DNA from: Alitta virens
Lineage: Eukaryota > Annelida > Polychaeta > Phyllodocida > Nereididae
Assembly (NCBI GenBank): GCA_932294295.1
Contig: OW028573.1
Coordinates: forward strand, 1,436,001-1,500,000
DNA length: 64,000 nucleotides
Direction of reading: 5' to 3'
Under the pieces are notes generated by a model, which saw only the letters and a program-made list of their open reading frames with translations, did not search any database and was not told the DNA's origin. Position 1 is the stretch's first letter, and each line of letters begins with the position of its first letter. The translations under genes and the position numbers were made by a program. Positions 49,501 through 64,000 of the stretch are shown one piece after another.

Positions 49501-52500
49501 AAAAAATTGTTAAAATTCTGTCATTTTGGTTTTTTTTTTCAGTTAAACATTAACTCAATCCATTAAAGCCTCAAATTTGTCCCATTACTCCTCTATCCAA
49601 TGGTATGTGATATGTGCCAGCCAGTTACTGAATCTACAAGCCCACAACAGCACACTTTAGTAAACCATACTCTTAAATTCTATTTCTCCATATTAATTCC
49701 ACTAATAGTCCAAGGTAACATTTTTAAAAGAGCCAAAATTACTTCATACCACTGGCGAACTTACACAAGTTCATAAATCCTTAAAATATAACCCCACAAT
49801 GCATGTTTTAGCACAAATCCATAATGAATAATTTCGGAAAAGTAGCTTTTTCTTGGAACACTTGTAGGCGGTTTAGTTTTAAAAGCTAAAAGCAAGGAAG
49901 ATGACAGTTTTTTTTTTTTTTGAAGACCGGTTGTCGTAGGGACCTAAGGAATAAAATTAAAGGTCTTCACGGATCTTGAGGGGGGTGCATGGACGAGCCC
50001 TCTGGCCCCACGACTAATAGTATTGAATTAAGCAAGCTATTGTGGTGGCAGGCATTTTCAGGGTGGACTTAGTACCACCATCCACACTTGGTGGGATGAG
50101 TATTGGCTGCGCATGTTGAAACTAAAGAGGTAGAAGAGGTGGAATTTCAAGTGACAATCCATGCCGTTGTAAGCACATTTATGAAGTAATTTAACCTATC
50201 ATCGATTCATGGTGATTCACAATACATTGGATAGAAATACTGCCCATTATGAAGGCTTTTGAGCCGTTTCAAATGTCATACTCTACGAACAATGGGAAGA
50301 ACACGATCTGGCGTGGCTTGGAGTTGTAATGCATTGTCTTCTTGCAAATATTGTCTAATACTAATTTATTAAAAGTTCAGTCATTTCATTATTACAAATA
50401 AATCCATTAAAAGACACCTCAACCTGCAGATGCACTCTTAGCTGATTAGCATAACGCAGACCCAACAGTTGAACTAGATGGCCATTGGTTGGTGCAAGAT
50501 TCCAGACTGCTAGCTAGGGTTCTGCCACTTTCCTGTGTAGGCCTGCCTGTCTTTGCATAATAGAATTGTGTTGTAGCCTGGTAAATCTCAGGCCTAGTCC
50601 ACAAGGCAAAGCATCTGATAGAATTCCAGACAGCAATTAACAATCCTGCAGTGGTGTTCAAAATCAATGTCCACTTTTGTTGCTGTTTTTTTTTTTTCTG
50701 ACCAAAAATGGATCAGGAAATTTGACAGAAATTTATGTTATTATGAGTTGCAGAGTAGGGATCTCTATTTACAAAAATTTCTGTCAATTTTTTTGCTGCT
50801 CCAGGCTTTTTCTGTATATATATATATATAGTGACTATGCTAAATTAAGTTTCTTTGCCACCAAGCTAAAATTATCAAACATGCAGGGATGATCTGTACA
50901 GATGGATATATAGATATATAGATAGATAGGTCTGGAAAGTGCAGCCCTCACGAGGGTTGATTGATGAGGTGAAAGACAGAGGAGTCCGCCCAACTTCACA
51001 CATTAACCCCATGGATGGGGTCTTTTACTTGTCTTAGTTTAGACACCGAGTACATGGGACCAATTTAACATCTCATCCGAACGACATCCAGCTGAGATGT
51101 TGCTCATGAAAGATGCCCAGGCCCAGGATTGAACTCGGGTCCTTCAGAGGAGCAGGAGAGCGTCTTACCACTAGACCACCCTTCTGCTACGAAACGTGTG
51201 ATTCGTTCAGACGCTTCGTGCATCGCATGCGCCTTTAGAATATCAGTCGCTAATCTTTAGCAGACCATGTCATTCATCTTGTATGTAATTTAGTAAAGGA
51301 TAACAAAGAAATATTATACAAAAGTTATTAGTCAATTTATTCAGCTTCTGCCTGTGGCCTTTATTATGTGCCTGCGTCATTATCTGTCCTTCGTGTTCTC
51401 GTTTTTGTGTCCATATACATCTGTCTATTTACGAGCATGTACGTGCTAATTTTTCATTTCTGTCTCTCTCTGATTCATTTCTATCTATCAATGATTGCCT
51501 TTCTGTTTTCCTGTATTCAAAATATCTGTTTCTCACTTTCTCTTACCCGTATTAGTTTCGGTTTTCAGATTTCATTGGCTAACAATAAAGTTATTTTTAT
51601 GAATTGGAAGGTAAGAAGCCTTTCCATGCCATGCAGGTAGAATGGTTACAAGTTTGGCAGTAGATTCTGGGTATTTTATTTGGTCTGCCTATATCTATCT
51701 ACATGAACCTTTTCAGCTTTTGCTTTCCCAATACAGAACTACGTAATGGACCAGACAATTTGTTACTTTTTTCTAAAACATTAAAAAATATATTGTACTA
51801 TAAATACATCTACATTTGCCACCTTCTAACACAAAAGGTAACTATACTTGAATATATAGATATCATATATATGTATATCTGAAGTTGATATGCCCTTTGA
51901 AGTGACAAACAATTATACAAAGTACAATCTTCATCTAGAAGGCAAATTTGAATCCACTAATAAAATGAATGTTTAGGACAGGAAAAGCCAGATGGCTGTC
52001 CTCCCGGAAAATAGAATAGTTCCCTAACTCTATTTTCTCATTTAATTCACTGTGAGTTTTAGAGGATGAATTGGGGTAAGTATCTTTTCTTTTCTTTTTT
52101 TGTCATACAATATACGCCTATATTCACCAAGTACACCTACATTTTTGCAGGAGACTAATAAAAAGGCAAGTTTACTCAGGCATGCCACATAAATCAATTA
52201 TTAATAATCAATTCACCGTGCTCTCCAGGTTCTAAATCAATGTAATTTTTATAGGAAGAAACTTATTAAACCCAGTCAGGTGATTCTTTTTCTTTTTTTC
52301 TTTCTTGCACATGGTATTCTTAAATAATTTTATAACACCTTAAATAAACTATATATTTCTTCCACGGTGTGTATTTCTATTTAAAGAAAATTCCACATCT
52401 ACATATTCACAAGTATGTATACATGTAAAAGCGTTGATCACAAACCAATACCAATAATTCAAGCTATTTACCAATTAGTAAAATGAGATGTAGAACTTAC

Positions 52501-52510
52501 CTTTGGTCAT
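46595..52510 (-). CDS. Cysteine-rich secreted peptide gene, eclosion-hormone-like, copy 2 (two exons)
   Basis: Exon 1 codes ATG ACC AAA G at 52510-52501 with a consensus donor AAAG|GTAAGT. Exon 2 is 46947-46595 after 'ttgttttgcag'. Joined in phase, they give 120 aa starting MTKGTVLMLSVVAAMVV, a good signal peptide ending near residue 22. The mature part has exactly six cysteines: C67, C71, C74, C86, C90, C100. Spacing matches eclosion-hormone-type peptides, small secreted hormones; echinoderms are reported to have members. Aromatic and Gly residues (CEQGGRAYDAC) lie between the last two Cys. An AATAAA on the minus strand is at 46474-46479. Exon 1 has a Kozak-like A at -3 and a TATA box upstream. 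The 5.6-kb intron and the join are my inference; the alternative is an unrelated six-Cys peptide family. Confidence 0.55.
47543..47566. mobile_element. Residual right terminus of the Tc1/mariner-like MITE
   Basis: TGCAAGTTTTTTTGCTGCAC followed by CCTG and TAAATGCTGTAAAT matches the right end and flank of the 42743-43673 MITE. The left end and interior are absent, so this is a deletion footprint in duplication copy 2. Confidence 0.85.
47951..48122 (+). mobile_element. SINE family 1, copy with B-box deletion
   Basis: The head 'gggggcctagctcagcagta' and full body through 'aaagccctaatcca' are present. About 14 bases are missing between 'gggtccaggg' and 'ttgagcc', removing the B-box, so transcription by RNA polymerase III is unlikely. 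Confidence 0.9.
48358..48490. mobile_element. Palindromic MITE family P, diverged copy
   Basis: 'atttcatagactgggcaact' and 'ctccagaggatgtca' at the left and 'gggagtcctgtgttcacatg' at the right correspond to the 7.53-kb copy. Inverted pairing is weaker than there. Confidence 0.65.
49106..49254 (+). mobile_element. SINE family 1, 3'-truncated diverged copy
   Basis: The head 'gggggtgggggccttgctca', a mutated B-box (aggctcaattacc) and the body to 'gcccatcaggtgca' are present; the 3' tail is missing. Confidence 0.9.
49341..49460. mobile_element. Palindromic MITE family P, diverged copy
   Basis: 'cctagacttgaaagcta', 'ctcctgaggatcc' and the inverted pair 'ctctcattggctga / tcaaccaatga' match the central hairpin of family P. 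Confidence 0.6.
49461..50907. other. Non-coding, in the long intron of the peptide gene model
   Basis: No exon was recognised. A (TA)n run occurs at 50816-50830 and an A/T-rich microsatellite leads into the SINE at 50926. Confidence 0.4.
50926..51187 (-). mobile_element. SINE family 2, full-length reverse copy
   Basis: On the minus strand the head reads 'gggtggtctagtggtaagac' with 'cctgctcctctgaagga' and the B-box 'gagttcaatcctggg'. The body contains 'ctcatccgaacg' in complement, and the copy ends 'gagggctgcactttcc' next to a (TATC)n tail (plus-strand GATA at 50906-50928). This is about 70 bp longer than the 37.4-kb copy. Confidence 0.88.
51188..52500. other. Non-coding, nothing recognised
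   Basis: AT-rich DNA with TCTG- and TTTC-rich patches. No exon or element ends were supported. Confidence 0.4.
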
Positions 52511-52610
52511 GGTGTAAAGCACTTTGTGATAAATATCATGAAAGGCTATACAAGTTCTTGTTTCTGTAGAGTCTAAGAGACCTGTAGTGTCTGTGCTCCT
52601 ATTTATTATA
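52511..52610 (-). promoter_or_regulatory. TATA box and 5' leader of the peptide gene
   Basis: On the minus strand TATAATAAATAG (52610-52599) is followed by about 90 bases with no ATG in good context, then CACCATGACC at the predicted start. A TATA box 25-30 bases upstream would place the cap site near 52572-52580. The run of promoter, short leader, ATG and perfect donor is what supports this exon. Confidence 0.55.
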
Positions 52611-52619
52611 AGACATTGC

Positions 52620-54545
52620 TAGGATGGACCCTCCCACCGCCGCCCACACAGGCCACACCATGCAGTCATTTTATTTTCCATCCCATATTAATGGCGCATC
52701 TTGAAATGTGGCTGGCGTTAATTGACAGTGGATTGGCTATCGCGGTTTTATTTTTTTAACAATAACTTTAATTCACATGTACAGCTTTTTTATAAAAGTG
52801 ATTGATGGGTCAATCAAATTACAAATTATAACTGTCTGTCATAAGACGCATTTGATCATAATTCAATTTTGAAAAGAGAGAATAAAAAACCACCTGTTTT
52901 TGTCTACTTCCGAGCAAATATCGTGTGATTGGGCAATTGAATATCAAAGTTTTTCACTTAAAAGGTCATCAAGTCCCAAGACTTCTGTAGCACAGATAAG
53001 TTTACAGATGAGCAACATGCTCACACGACATGACAGGTTTGATTTCAAGGCTGACACTGAGCTCTTGTTGCATGGATTCAGTGCAAATTTATAACAAAAA
53101 CAAATAGGGCTTACTCGCGGATAGCTTGTCACACCTGTGTGTGTAACAAGAAATTCTTAAAAAAAGAGAATAGATATCTCTGGCAATATGTGATGTTAGC
53201 AGCACACAGGTGGACTGACTTGAACTGCTGCACTCCCAGTCCTTCTCAGCCGACCAACACCTTATAGACAATTCAGCCAAGTGCTGCTGCTTGCTGCAAG
53301 TAGCTGAATTTTTATATATAGCCATGTGGTCAATCGCCTGAAAGAATGATGCTGTTTAGCTTGTTCTCCTGCAGTAAAATGCCATGGTTATCATGCAGTT
53401 CAATTATGGCTAAAACTTTAACTTATGAATTTTGGAAGTGGTTACCAAGGACTTTATCCAAAATTAGCTTAAACTATGGTCACTGTAGAGCTCACTCGTG
53501 TGAATTGTATAAGATTTTTGTAGTTGTTAGGATAGTAGAAATTTGGATATGCAGTCTTAAAATTTCAAAAGTACTGAATAAACTGGTCACTTTAAAAGAG
53601 ATTCGTAATTTTTTTCAAAGCACACTGTTATAACATTTGTGTACATTACAGATCTCCTATCAGTCATTGACCTAGTTTTTGTCACAGAACTGAGTATCTT
53701 GTCTCTGGTTATATATATATCTGGCATTGTGAAAGATATAAAAGCTAGTGTAGAAAAAAATCTAGTTGTTGGTTTGTAGACCAGAACATTTGAAAGCCTC
53801 ATGCGTAGGCCTAATTAAGTCCCATGTTAATTCCAAATTATAGTTCTATCAATGTACATGTATATGTACAGGCACCCATTACAGTGACCTCTTTATCAAG
53901 TCAGTTGATGGGGTTCGACAAGTGACCAGTTTAGGCCTACCTCGTTGAGGTGTATGAGAAGAAAAAACAAAATTAAAAAGAGTTAATTTAACAAGAAAGT
54001 GACCAATTGAATATATATCGGCATGTAGCTGAGCACCTTTTAGTAATAGGGGTGATGCTGCGTGTCTTAGGTAGTACCTACTAAAAAGGGTATCTACCCT
54101 GCATTTAAAACTATCGTAGTTAGAACGGATACAAGATTGACCAGATCTTTACGAATTTAAAATCCGAACATAAAAATGCATGTGAACTTTGGAAGTCACA
54201 ACTATAGCTTAGTTTTTCCTATCAATAGAAAAGCGATCTTTTGGACCTTTTGGATGATCTATTTATAGGCATTGTTGCGGCATTGTACATAGGATACAGC
54301 CTGTTATGCGTCATTCTTGTTAATAACTGAGTCATACTGGTCCAGTTTGTAGTGCCGTGTGGAAAAATATTGACACGTGCTTCGAAAGTGTTTTGTCTAT
54401 TCATAATTTAATACACGAGTGCAATCATATACATTCACAAGTAGGCTAGATATCATTAATGCACAGCCTACATCAAAACTACTATATAAAAATATATTAT
54501 ATATGATAATGTATCCGGTGCGTTGAGAGTGTTTCCTCCTGAACA
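52620..54545. other. Intergenic between the peptide gene and ARMC7
   Basis: No supported exon. A GGGCGG-type sequence (minus strand, about 52634-52645) lies just upstream of the peptide-gene TATA box and may be part of its promoter. Confidence 0.4.
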
Positions 54546-54613
54546 TTTATTTATAAAATGATTGCAATCTGCAACACACATAAATTTACAAGTCTAAATT
54601 TCGCCAAATATCT

Positions 54614-57600
54614 TCACGTGGCGAAATTAAGGGCTGCTTGAGCTTCTCTCACCATGGCAACATCGGTAGCACTTGCATAATCCTGTGGAAAATACAAAGA
54701 AATGGTCATAGTAAGAACATAGAACAGTAATGTATTAATAGGGCTATGCTTTATCTGTCATACATATACCCGTGTATTAGGCCTAATTTTAGACAGCTTT
54801 AAGGATGTGCAAACGATATTCAATGGGCTAAATGTGTAGAAATCCAATGGTATTCTGGCTATTCATTTAATTGTGAATAGGCCCAACGGTTAATGTTATG
54901 AAGACTGATTTTGTTTTTTCTACACTGCGTTAAATTTTCAAGTCATGAGGTTTCCTGCATTGCGTAATAAAAACCTATTGTAACGTAGAATCTATTTGTG
55001 GCAAAGAGCCCAACCCAGAATACAATAGCCATTTTGCCAGGTGTCATATTAGGAATTAAAAAGAAACAAAGCTGCAGGTGCGGATGGTCTAATTGCTGAA
55101 TTTAATAAATATGCTACAGAGGACATTGACATGATATTATATGCTCTATTTAATGCAATATTTGACAAAGGGGACTGGCCAGATGACTGGGCCCTTGGCA
55201 TTATAAACCCATTGCACAAAAAGGAATCACTAAATGTTCCGGATAACTGTAGGAAGATAACAATAATGCCTGTCTTAGGAAAGCTTTCAAAGATTATTCT
55301 AAACACTAGACTTAAATACAAAAACATAGTACTCGAGATGGATGACAGTTTTCAATTTGGCTTTAAAGCTGACTGTAGAACTTCAGATAATCTCTATATC
55401 CTATACTCTCTCATCAAGCGACAAAAGTACAAATTAAAACCACTCTGGGTATGCTATGTAGATTTCACAAAAGCATTTGATTATGTGAACCGAAATGCAC
55501 TATACTACAAACTCATCAATAGAGGTTTAAATGACAAAATGTTGAAACTAATATGTGATATGTACCAGAAAGCTAAATGTAAAGTAAAATGGAATGATCA
55601 GACTGGTATAAAATGTAACAGTCCTGCAAGGGGGCATGATGAGCCCAAACCTGTTTACAGAATTTCTATCAGATCTTAATGATTATCTGGACAAAAATAG
55701 TGGTATTCTCTTAGGGTTGGAGATTATGACATATATATTTTATGCTGGTGATTTGATTCTTTGCTCTGAAAATGAAAAAGGATTACAAAAACTATTAGAT
55801 GGACTTTACAACTTCCGTAAGAAATGGCATATGATTGTTAGCCTGGCCAAAACTAACATAATGGCATTAGGTCAAAATATCACCACACAGAAACTCTATT
55901 TTGGAGAGAGTGAAATAAGCCCAACTGATGAATATAGATATCTTGGTACAGTTGTAAATGTACAAGGTCAACTGTTTAAACAGAATCTAACAAAACTTGT
56001 AGAAAAAGCCCAAAGAGCAGTATATGCCCTGAAATCAAATATCAAAATAACCGTAGGACACCTGCAACCTAGTCTGGCTATGAAAATGTTTGATGCCTAA
56101 ATAAGCCCAAACAGCCTAAAACAGGCATACCTCTCATTACTAGAACTACATGATAGAGGACAAGTAAACTGGTGCACACAAAGTCCATGACATTCTGAAA
56201 GATGGATGCAAAACCAAATGATGACTGATAGGGACTTGTATAAAATTAAAGAGTTACTGTAATCTGATTCTATGGAACAAAGTATGATATCAATAAACGA
56301 TATTACACTTAACCCTAAATTGCGAGTCTTTAAACTTTTTAAACAGGAGTTCAAACCAGAGCCATACCTCTTACAACCACATAATCTACACCATACCCTG
56401 ACCCTTGTCAGATTCAGAATTAGCTCGCATAACTTGTGCATTGAAACTGGTCGTTACACACGGCCTTACACCCCTAAAGAAAATAGAATATGTATCTGCT
56501 GTAAATCAAATGAAGTTGAAGATGAAATGCATTTCCTCTTAGATTGTCCTCTGTACATTCAGGAAAGGATAAAACTATTAAATGTCATCATACCATTAGT
56601 ACAACATTATGAAGATCTAACACAATAGACAAAATTCATAAAAATTATGACACTAGAAGAAACTGAAGCAACTAGAACTCTTGGTAAATATGTCTTTCAC
56701 AGTTTAGAGAAGAGAATGAAATACGAAAATTAAATGAGAAATAAATGAAAAGAATAAATAAATAAATCAAGACTAAATAAATAAATAACTAAGTTTCCAT
56801 AAAATTATGATATGTAAAATCAATGCTGCACTTCCTTAGTCTGTCTAAATAACTAAAACAAAATAAAGGGAAAAATGAAACAAGCCAATAAAAATAAAAT
56901 AAGATAAAACAGTAACTGTAGACCACTGGTAGAGGTACCGGATTGCTTTTGCGCTGTTCTTGCCTGTCGGCACTACACAGTCTGATTCAATATTTTTATT
57001 GATATGTATACACGAAATGTGTGCGTTTTTATTGATATGTATTTGTGTTTTTTTATCCCCTGTATCTTTTACTGCTGTACGAATAGGTCAAATTTGACCT
57101 AAAAAAGTGTCAATAAAATTTATCTATCTATCCATAAACTGAACCATACCCGGTCTCAGCTTTCTTGGCCTGTTTGTTTGATTTCACACACCAGGTGTCC
57201 ATACAACGAAATGCCACCTGGTGGATTTCGCGTCTGATTTAGCCAGAACAATTATTACCCATTCAACACATTGTTCAATGTAAATGACAACATCAGGTAA
57301 ATAACGTGCAATATAAGGAGACAAGCAACCACTGAATAAAATATTAACTTTGGGCTATATTTAGGTCCATAGATATTATAAACTTAAAATTAATCAGTAC
57401 TCACCTCAAGAAAAACAATTGCAAGGTTTTTCAGGCGTGGATTTTTTGAGTCAGCAAATCTGAGCATCGCATCAATTACTGGAATACTTGTGATATCTGA
57501 AAGCAGATGCTAAAACTATCTATAGAAGCACAAAAATAACACACATATCCTACTTGGTTATTCATAGTCATGCCAACACCATCAAAAATATGTTGGCTGT

Positions 57601-58778
57601 TATGTTGAACAGGCATGACTGGTATGTTGCATGTTAGTGTGATGACATGAGTAGCTTATATTGGTCATTGAAATTGTGTTAACATTATAAATGAGTGGTG
57701 GAGCCGGCTGCAGTGCATTATACCTGCTTTAGATTCTGGTGTGACTAGAAACATCAAAGTTGTGATTGCAGAGAGAACTGTATCTTCCACTGAACTGCAA
57801 GGAACCAGAAACACGTTTAATTATGTAAGGATAAGTACAGTGACAATTTTAATACATTTACATCACATATTGACATAATGTTTTACCTTGTCAAACACCG
57901 GATCACAGCTGGGATGCCATTGTTCTTGATAATGTTACTTTTGTTTTTCTTGTCTGCCAAAAAGAAATGCTCACATTGAAGCTTTTCAAATTAAAATCTT
58001 TTTTTAATGTGGGTATAGTAGAATACTCAATATATACTGTACCTAAACAGAGATTAGATATTCCTCCGATTGCATATTCCACAATTTGTGCATTGTTGTC
58101 GTCCAAACAATCTGAAATTTATATCAAATACATCATAAATACATGGATGTAAGTGCCAGTGCAAATTTGATAATATTATATCACTGTTGGCATTGAGACA
58201 CGTATAATATAGTATTACCTAAAAACAGATCTATAACATTGAGTGCCCGCATATACTCATAATTGATTGGATCATATGCAAAATTAGCCAGGTTGGCCAA
58301 CACTTCAATTTTCGCTTCTGAAAAAAATTAAAGAAAACACTAAATAAACAAACATTGAAAAGTTCTCTATGCAGGACTATACGGCTTTTGCATTATTTAA
58401 TTAATTGTATGCCTTAAAATACAAAATTGTGACATACAGTATTGTAAGCGTTTGTTCCGTTATTTATATCAACTTGTTCATATTAAAAATCGCCTTTATG
58501 CCTATAGTAGATGTCTAATAGATGGCTAATAATAGATGTCTATAAAATTCCAGACAAATGTTATTCAATGGGTAGTTAAAATGTGTGTTGAACTTTCGCC
58601 GTCACTCAGTGTTATTATCACAGTGACTGTCTTTTATTTGATCGCGGACAAGACGAACAATACAGAAACCTTGAGACGACGTGTCTTGAAATTCTGTCAC
58701 CAATGATTGCAAATAGCTCAGTCTCCCAACTCCATAAGGTCCAGTCTTTCTCTCCAGATATTCCTTCGTGCTGAACAT
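54614..58778 (-). CDS. ARMC7: Armadillo repeat-containing protein 7 (ARMC7)
   Basis: Seven exons on the minus strand with consistent phases: 58778-58670, 58317-58219, 58111-58043, 57953-57887, 57794-57724, 57496-57405, 54682-54614 (191 aa; human is about 198). The product starts [20 protein letters not shown] and carries [47 protein letters not shown] and [13 protein letters not shown], which line up with vertebrate ARMC7 throughout. Helical armadillo repeats span almost the whole protein. The molecular role in this organism is unknown; in vertebrates the protein has been linked to spliceosome-associated complexes, which I cite only as family knowledge. An AATAAA on the minus strand is at 54551-54546. 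The last intron (2.7 kb) holds a non-LTR element in the opposite orientation. The start is the first Met in frame before the conserved GRLSYLQ. Confidence 0.95.
55043..57133 (+). mobile_element. 5'-truncated non-LTR retrotransposon, catalytically dead
   Basis: The frame from about 55043 reads [18 protein letters not shown] and the catalytic motif [15 protein letters not shown] of reverse transcriptase. A frameshift near 55618-55622 is needed to continue into [12 protein letters not shown]. The motif C box is FYAGDLIL where active enzymes have YADD, so a catalytic Asp is lost by a single base change. After more stops, 56272-56628 encodes a C-terminal Cys/His motif ([20 protein letters not shown]), then a 3' UTR ending 'gtcaataaaatttatctatc' with a short (TATC)n tail. 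It lies in the last intron of ARMC7, antisense to it. Confidence 0.9.
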
Positions 58779-58848
58779 CCTCTGTCGCAGCCATGTGCTT
58801 CCTGTCATGTAAACAACGGTAGCAGGTCGTTTCGGGGTCTGGTCAAAA

Positions 58849-58951
58849 CGACCAAATTCATAACGGCCACCATACCAGGACGGCCAATCGCAAAAACGGC
58901 CACCATACCAAGACGGCCAAAGGATAAAACGGCCACATACTAAAACGGCCA
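58849..58951. repeat. Phased CGGCCA array upstream of ARMC7
   Basis: CGGCCA occurs at 58864, 58881, 58897, 58914, 58930 and 58946, with a variant CGACCA at 58849. Spacing is 15-17 bp. Part of this comes from a 33-bp unit containing CGGCCACCATACCARGA present twice. The array lies 70-170 bp upstream of the ARMC7 start codon. Confidence 0.9.
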
Positions 58952-59665
58952 ATTGCACTATTGCTTTATTTGTAGATATATTATGCTTTCTCATTCATCT
59001 GGTAAAAGAAGTATTCCCCATATAAATGTGACTGGTTTCAAGTGTGCAGTCTGTATATGAATTGTATATGAAGTTTAGAGTATTCATTTTTAGATATTTA
59101 TTTCATTATAATTAATATTTTGTTGTTGTTGTTTCTCAAAATAATCCCACTGGAATTAAAATTGATATCACATGTTCCATCCATGATCAAAACAAATTAT
59201 CTCCCTTTGTTTAATATTAATTATTTACAGTTGTTAAAGTATTCTTCTTTTTTTTATTAAAATTGCAGAAAAAAAAAACTTATTTAGTTTTAAAAGGGCT
59301 CGTTACGGCGAACACGTAGGTATTCCAGAAGAAGTAGGTGTAAATATCATCATTCTATCATGATTAGTTATCAAGATAATCTATTTCTTAAGCGGCGACG
59401 GGGGGGGGGGGGGGTGATAAGGGCAGATTAAGTATTATTAGGCGGCCGGCCGGACATTCGTCAGAGCCGAATAGACTCATTTCTTAGACCGAATGGACAG
59501 AACCAGGTCCGTTGTCGTTGTCTCAATGCTAATGTATAGGGAGCCGAACGACTTTTTTCGTAAGCCGAATCGACTCAGTTAAACGGGTCCTTTCGGCTGG
59601 GCCGAACTGGCCGAAGGCCGAATCGACTAGCCTTCTAAACAACAAGTTTTGTTACAAGCCATACG

Positions 59666-59705
59666 ATTGGTCAAAAAAGGCCAACACCCAATCATACTAT
59701 CCAAT
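59666..59705. promoter_or_regulatory. Cluster of three CCAAT boxes (AMPK alpha promoter)
   Basis: ATTGG at 59666-59670 and CCAAT at 59688-59692 and 59701-59705. The last is CCAATCAGCG, a good NF-Y consensus. They are 240-280 bp upstream of the AMPK alpha start, a usual distance for NF-Y sites in housekeeping promoters. Confidence 0.6.
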
Positions 59706-59837
59706 CAGCGTCAAGGTTTTTGGCGAATGTCATGTGATAAATTATTTCTATTTTTACGTTTATTTTTTAATCTTCATATAATTTTATTACCGTCGAAATA
59801 TCCAAGCTTTTATCAGAAAATATAAATGTTAGTTTAA

Positions 59838-64000
<4,163 letters not shown>

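Overview
The window looks like nuclear DNA of an animal, most likely a marine invertebrate. It is AT-rich, the genes are split by consensus GT-AG introns, and most of the sequence is tRNA-derived SINEs, foldback/TTAA elements, non-LTR retrotransposon remnants and satellites. The eclosion-hormone-like peptides, if correctly identified, would favour an ambulacrarian (echinoderm or hemichordate), but this is an inference and a lophotrochozoan cannot be excluded. No prokaryotic or viral gene organisation is seen.

Layout. 1-158: last 51 codons of an unrecognised plus-strand gene. 1907-9042: a complete nine-exon nicotinic acetylcholine receptor (Cys-loop) alpha-type subunit, reconstructed exon by exon with consistent phases (437 aa); its introns carry SINEs, MITEs and microsatellites, and a 13-bp minisatellite follows it. 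9.8-41 kb: essentially gene-free, holding a TTAA-flanked 1.9-kb element, two non-LTR reverse transcriptase remnants, a foldback array of a short G/C-containing motif, three copies (two direct, one inverted) of a long-inverted-repeat element, and a 0.4-kb TTAA MITE. 41.2-52.6 kb: a segmental duplication carrying two near-identical minus-strand exons for small six-cysteine secreted peptides with eclosion-hormone-type cysteine spacing; a likely signal-peptide-start exon with TATA box lies at 52.5-52.6 kb. A 16-copy 50-bp satellite separates the duplicates. 54.6-58.8 kb: complete seven-exon ARMC7 on the minus strand (191 aa), with a dead non-LTR element in its last intron. 59.9-64.0 kb: first ten coding exons of the AMP-activated protein kinase catalytic subunit alpha on the plus strand, running off the window. 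ARMC7 and AMPK alpha are head to head about 1.2 kb apart, with CCAAT boxes and short phased repeats between them.

The genes do not form a pathway: a membrane ion channel, a peptide-hormone-like pair, an armadillo-repeat protein and an energy-sensing kinase are simply neighbours. The most unusual items are the tandem cysteine-rich peptide exons (9 replacement versus 3 silent differences between copies), the atypical pore of the receptor subunit (Val at 9', Glu at 16'), and a 2.8-kb segment inside one foldback element carrying eleven RFX X-box-like 14-mers at roughly 170-bp intervals. All exon models are by eye; no alignment or transcript data were available.
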